Shown here piece after piece: positions 6,060 through 7,744 of a stretch of DNA of 7,744 nucleotides; position 1 is the stretch's first letter; each line of letters begins with the position of its first letter. Position numbers and translations under genes: made by a program. This DNA is from Pseudomonadota bacterium (GTDB lineage Bacteria > Pseudomonadota > Gammaproteobacteria > Burkholderiales > SG8-39): assembly GCA_021847125.1 (NCBI GenBank), contig JAJZUK010000043.1:1-7744 (forward strand), read 5' to 3'. Below the pieces are notes generated by a model. That model searched no databases and was not told the DNA's origin. It was given only the letters and a program-made list of their open reading frames with translations.

Positions 6060-6085
6060 CCGTTGCAGGATTCACGCTGCAACGG
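6060..6085. repeat. hairpin CCGTTGCAG-N8-CTGCAACGG at the GH57 gene end
   Basis: A perfect nine-base-pair stem (6060-6068 with 6077-6085) around an eight-base loop. Its right arm ends four bases from the GH57 stop codon complement (6090-6092), so it is the first structure in the GH57 message after the stop. Together with the hairpins at 5977-5998 and 6026-6045 it probably forms a bidirectional 3'-end module. No T run is present. Confidence 0.6.
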
Positions 6086-6089
6086 ATAC

Positions 6090-7744
6090 TCAGGCGGCAT
6101 CACCTGCGGCGCCCGCGCGGCGCATGCTGCCTCCGCCTTCGGGATGGCCATGGCCATGGGATATGGGTTCGGCCAGCGCCGCCGGCACCGGCAATTCGAT
6201 CAGGCGATACAGGTGGGCGAGCTTCGCCCGGTAGAGCCGGTCGAAACTCGCCACCGCCGCGCCGAGGTTGTAGTCGCCGAACCACCAGAACCAGTCCGAA
6301 GCTTCACAATCGGCCAGCTGCTGCTCGGCGGCCGCGCGGCGCGCGGCGTCCAGACGGCCACTCGCGCTGACCAGGTCGAAGCTCTGCTTGGCGGCGCACA
6401 GCAGATCCCAGGCGCGGTTCTTGTCGGGCGATCCGATCCAGGTGGCGAAGTTGCCATACACCCAGCTCCCGGCGACCAGACGCTCGAGTACCTGCGTTGC
6501 CGCGGCCTGAACCCCGGGAGCGACGCCGCCGCCTCCGGAGCGCTCGGCAAGGACCGTGGCGTAGGTGGTCGGGCGTATGCCGGCGTGCGAGGCCAGCGCC
6601 TGATACAGCGCATGCAGAAAATAGTACGCGTTGTACGGGTAGTGTTCCCAGGCGTTTTCGCCGTCGAGGATCACGCTCACCAGCGGCCGCTCGCCAGCGG
6701 GCGCTTCGCTCGCGATGCGCTCCAGTTCGCCGACGAAATTGGCCGCGGCGTCGCTGCCATGCCAGCTGCGGTACTCGAACCCGATCCGGTCCGACAGCCT
6801 GTCGTCGCGAAAGAACAGCAGCAGTTCCGGCGTCGCCCGCAGGCGGTACGGCCGGTAGAGGTAACGCGAGCGCAGCCCAGGGTCACCGCCGGCCGCTTTG
6901 AGACTGTTGACCAGCACCTGCTCGCCGCTGGCGGTCCAGCCCAGGGCGCTGCCGCCGAGCAGGCGCAGCAATCCCTCGGATAGCGCACCCTCGGCCGGCC
7001 ACAGGCCGCGCGGCGCCGCGCCAAATCGGCGCGCGTGGCTCTTGAGCGCGGAGCGCACATGCGCCGCCACGCGGCCGCGGCCGCCCGGATAGTCCGCCGC
7101 CTCGGGCAATTGCACATCCGGCGCGGCCTCGCGCGCCGACCTGAAGTCGAGCAGCAGCGGCGCCAGCGGATGACAGTGGGGCGTCGTCGAGAGTTCGATC
7201 TGCCCCGTTTGCGCCAGGCGCGCGTAGCGCCCGACCAGGCCTCGCACCAGTTCTCCGATCAGCCGAAGGAGTTCATCCCGGTGCTGCCGCGTGAAATGCT
7301 CGCCGACGGCCATCAGGCGCGTCACCAGCTCGGATTCGCGGCGCACCGTTTCTCCGGTCCAAGCCAGGTGATACCAGACCAGCGCATCGTGGAAAAACTC
7401 GTCCGACAGGTAGGCGAGCGCCGCCTGCCCCTGCGCCTCGAAACCGCGGAACAGCTCGTACAGATGCTTGAACGGCGGATAGTGCTGGATCATGCCCAAG
7501 GCGTTGGGATCGAGGCAGCGCTCGGCGATCAGCGCACGCTCGGCCCGGGTCAGGGGCTGCGCCGCATCGCGCGCGAGCAGCCGCAGCAGCGGATCGCGCA
7601 GTTTTCCGCTCGCGAACTGGTCGGCGTAGTCCTCCACCTGGTCGAGCAGTACCGGCACCCAGTTGACCACCGCGCGCATGCCCGGTTGGTGCTCCAGATG
7701 CCACGCCATGTCGGTATAGTCCTTGATCGCATGCAGATACACCC
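6090..7744 (-). CDS. glycoside hydrolase family 57 protein (partial, N-terminus outside window)
   Basis: The reading frame is open to the right edge. The 550 codons from 7742 begin with VYLHAIKDYTDM, which matches the internal stretch after the HQP motif of GH57 enzymes, so the true start lies beyond the window. Counting from 7742, visible family regions are NWVPVLLDQVEDYA (27-40), GQIELSTTPHCHPLAPLL (180-197, conserved region 2), GLWPAEG (246-252) with the likely nucleophile Glu251, SVILDGENAWEHY (356-368) with the likely acid/base Asp360, and GSWVYGNFATWIGSPDKNRAWDLL (425-448, quoted in pieces: GSWVYGNF and TWIGSPDKNRAWDLL). This layout is that of COG1449 alpha-amylase/alpha-mannosidase-like proteins, acting on alpha-glucans such as glycogen or starch; the exact substrate cannot be read from sequence. 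No signal peptide can be judged. The last ~25 residues are Gly/His-rich (SHGHGHPEGGG) and look unstructured. It is convergent with the FNR-like gene and likely belongs to an operon to the right. Confidence 0.9.
   Translation of the reverse strand, partial: VYLHAIKDYTDMAWHLEHQPGMRAVVNWVPVLLDQVEDYADQFASGKLRDPLLRLLARDAAQPLTRAERALIAERCLDPNALGMIQHYPPFKHLYELFRGFEAQGQAALAYLSDEFFHDALVWYHLAWTGETVRRESELVTRLMAVGEHFTRQHRDELLRLIGELVRGLVGRYARLAQTGQIELSTTPHCHPLAPLLLDFRSAREAAPDVQLPEAADYPGGRGRVAAHVRSALKSHARRFGAAPRGLWPAEGALSEGLLRLLGGSALGWTASGEQVLVNSLKAAGGDPGLRSRYLYRPYRLRATPELLLFFRDDRLSDRIGFEYRSWHGSDAAANFVGELERIASEAPAGERPLVSVILDGENAWEHYPYNAYYFLHALYQALASHAGIRPTTYATVLAERSGGGGVAPGVQAAATQVLERLVAGSWVYGNFATWIGSPDKNRAWDLLCAAKQSFDLVSASGRLDAARRAAAEQQLADCEASDWFWWFGDYNLGAAVASFDRLYRAKLAHLYRLIELPVPAALAEPISHGHGHPEGGGSMRRAGAAGDAA

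Noticed and set aside
6063..6983. 306-codon plus-strand frame opposite the GH57 gene
   Set aside because: Shadow of the minus-strand GH57 gene, which carries clear family motifs including the likely catalytic Glu and Asp.

Overview
The window is GC-rich (apart from its first ~95 bases) and densely coding, with NarL-type, FNR-type and CheB/CheR-type signalling proteins. This fits a high-GC proteobacterium. A betaproteobacterium is my best guess from protein style, but nothing here proves the lineage. No rRNA, tRNA, CRISPR array, insertion sequence or attachment site was found.

Layout: (1) 1-251 is an upstream region: about 95 AT-rich bases, then a sharp change to GC-rich DNA with a perfect TATAAT just before the first gene. 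(2) 252-845 (+) is a RutE/malonic-semialdehyde-reductase-type nitroreductase. (3) 890-4264 (+) is a very large soluble sensor kinase, CheB-CheR-PAS-coiled coil-PAS-HisKA_3-HATPase, with all key catalytic residues visible. (4) 4371-5012 (+) is its probable partner, a NarL/LuxR response regulator. (5) 5229-5981 (+) is an FNR-like regulator of exactly FNR length and register but with no cysteine at all. (6) Convergent to these, 6090-7744 (-) is most of a glycoside hydrolase family 57 protein, cut at its N-terminus by the window edge.

The kinase and response regulator form a two-component system in which receptor-modification enzymes normally used in chemotaxis are fused to a transcription-controlling kinase. 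No chemoreceptor, CheA or CheW is visible. The most interesting detail is the coiled coil that follows the CheR half. It carries Glu-Glu pairs exactly every seven residues (six pairs), then a Gln-Gln pair in the same register. That resembles the spacing of methylation and deamidation sites on chemoreceptors, so the kinase could be its own methylation substrate. The Cys-free FNR paralogue keeps the FNR DNA-reading residues but cannot hold the FNR iron-sulfur cluster through Cys ligands, so its signal must be something else.

The intergenic gaps hold several perfect inverted repeats: a nested one before the FNR-like gene, three hairpins in a row in the convergent gap, and a GC hairpin between kinase and response regulator. 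None has a classic U-tract, so their role is open.
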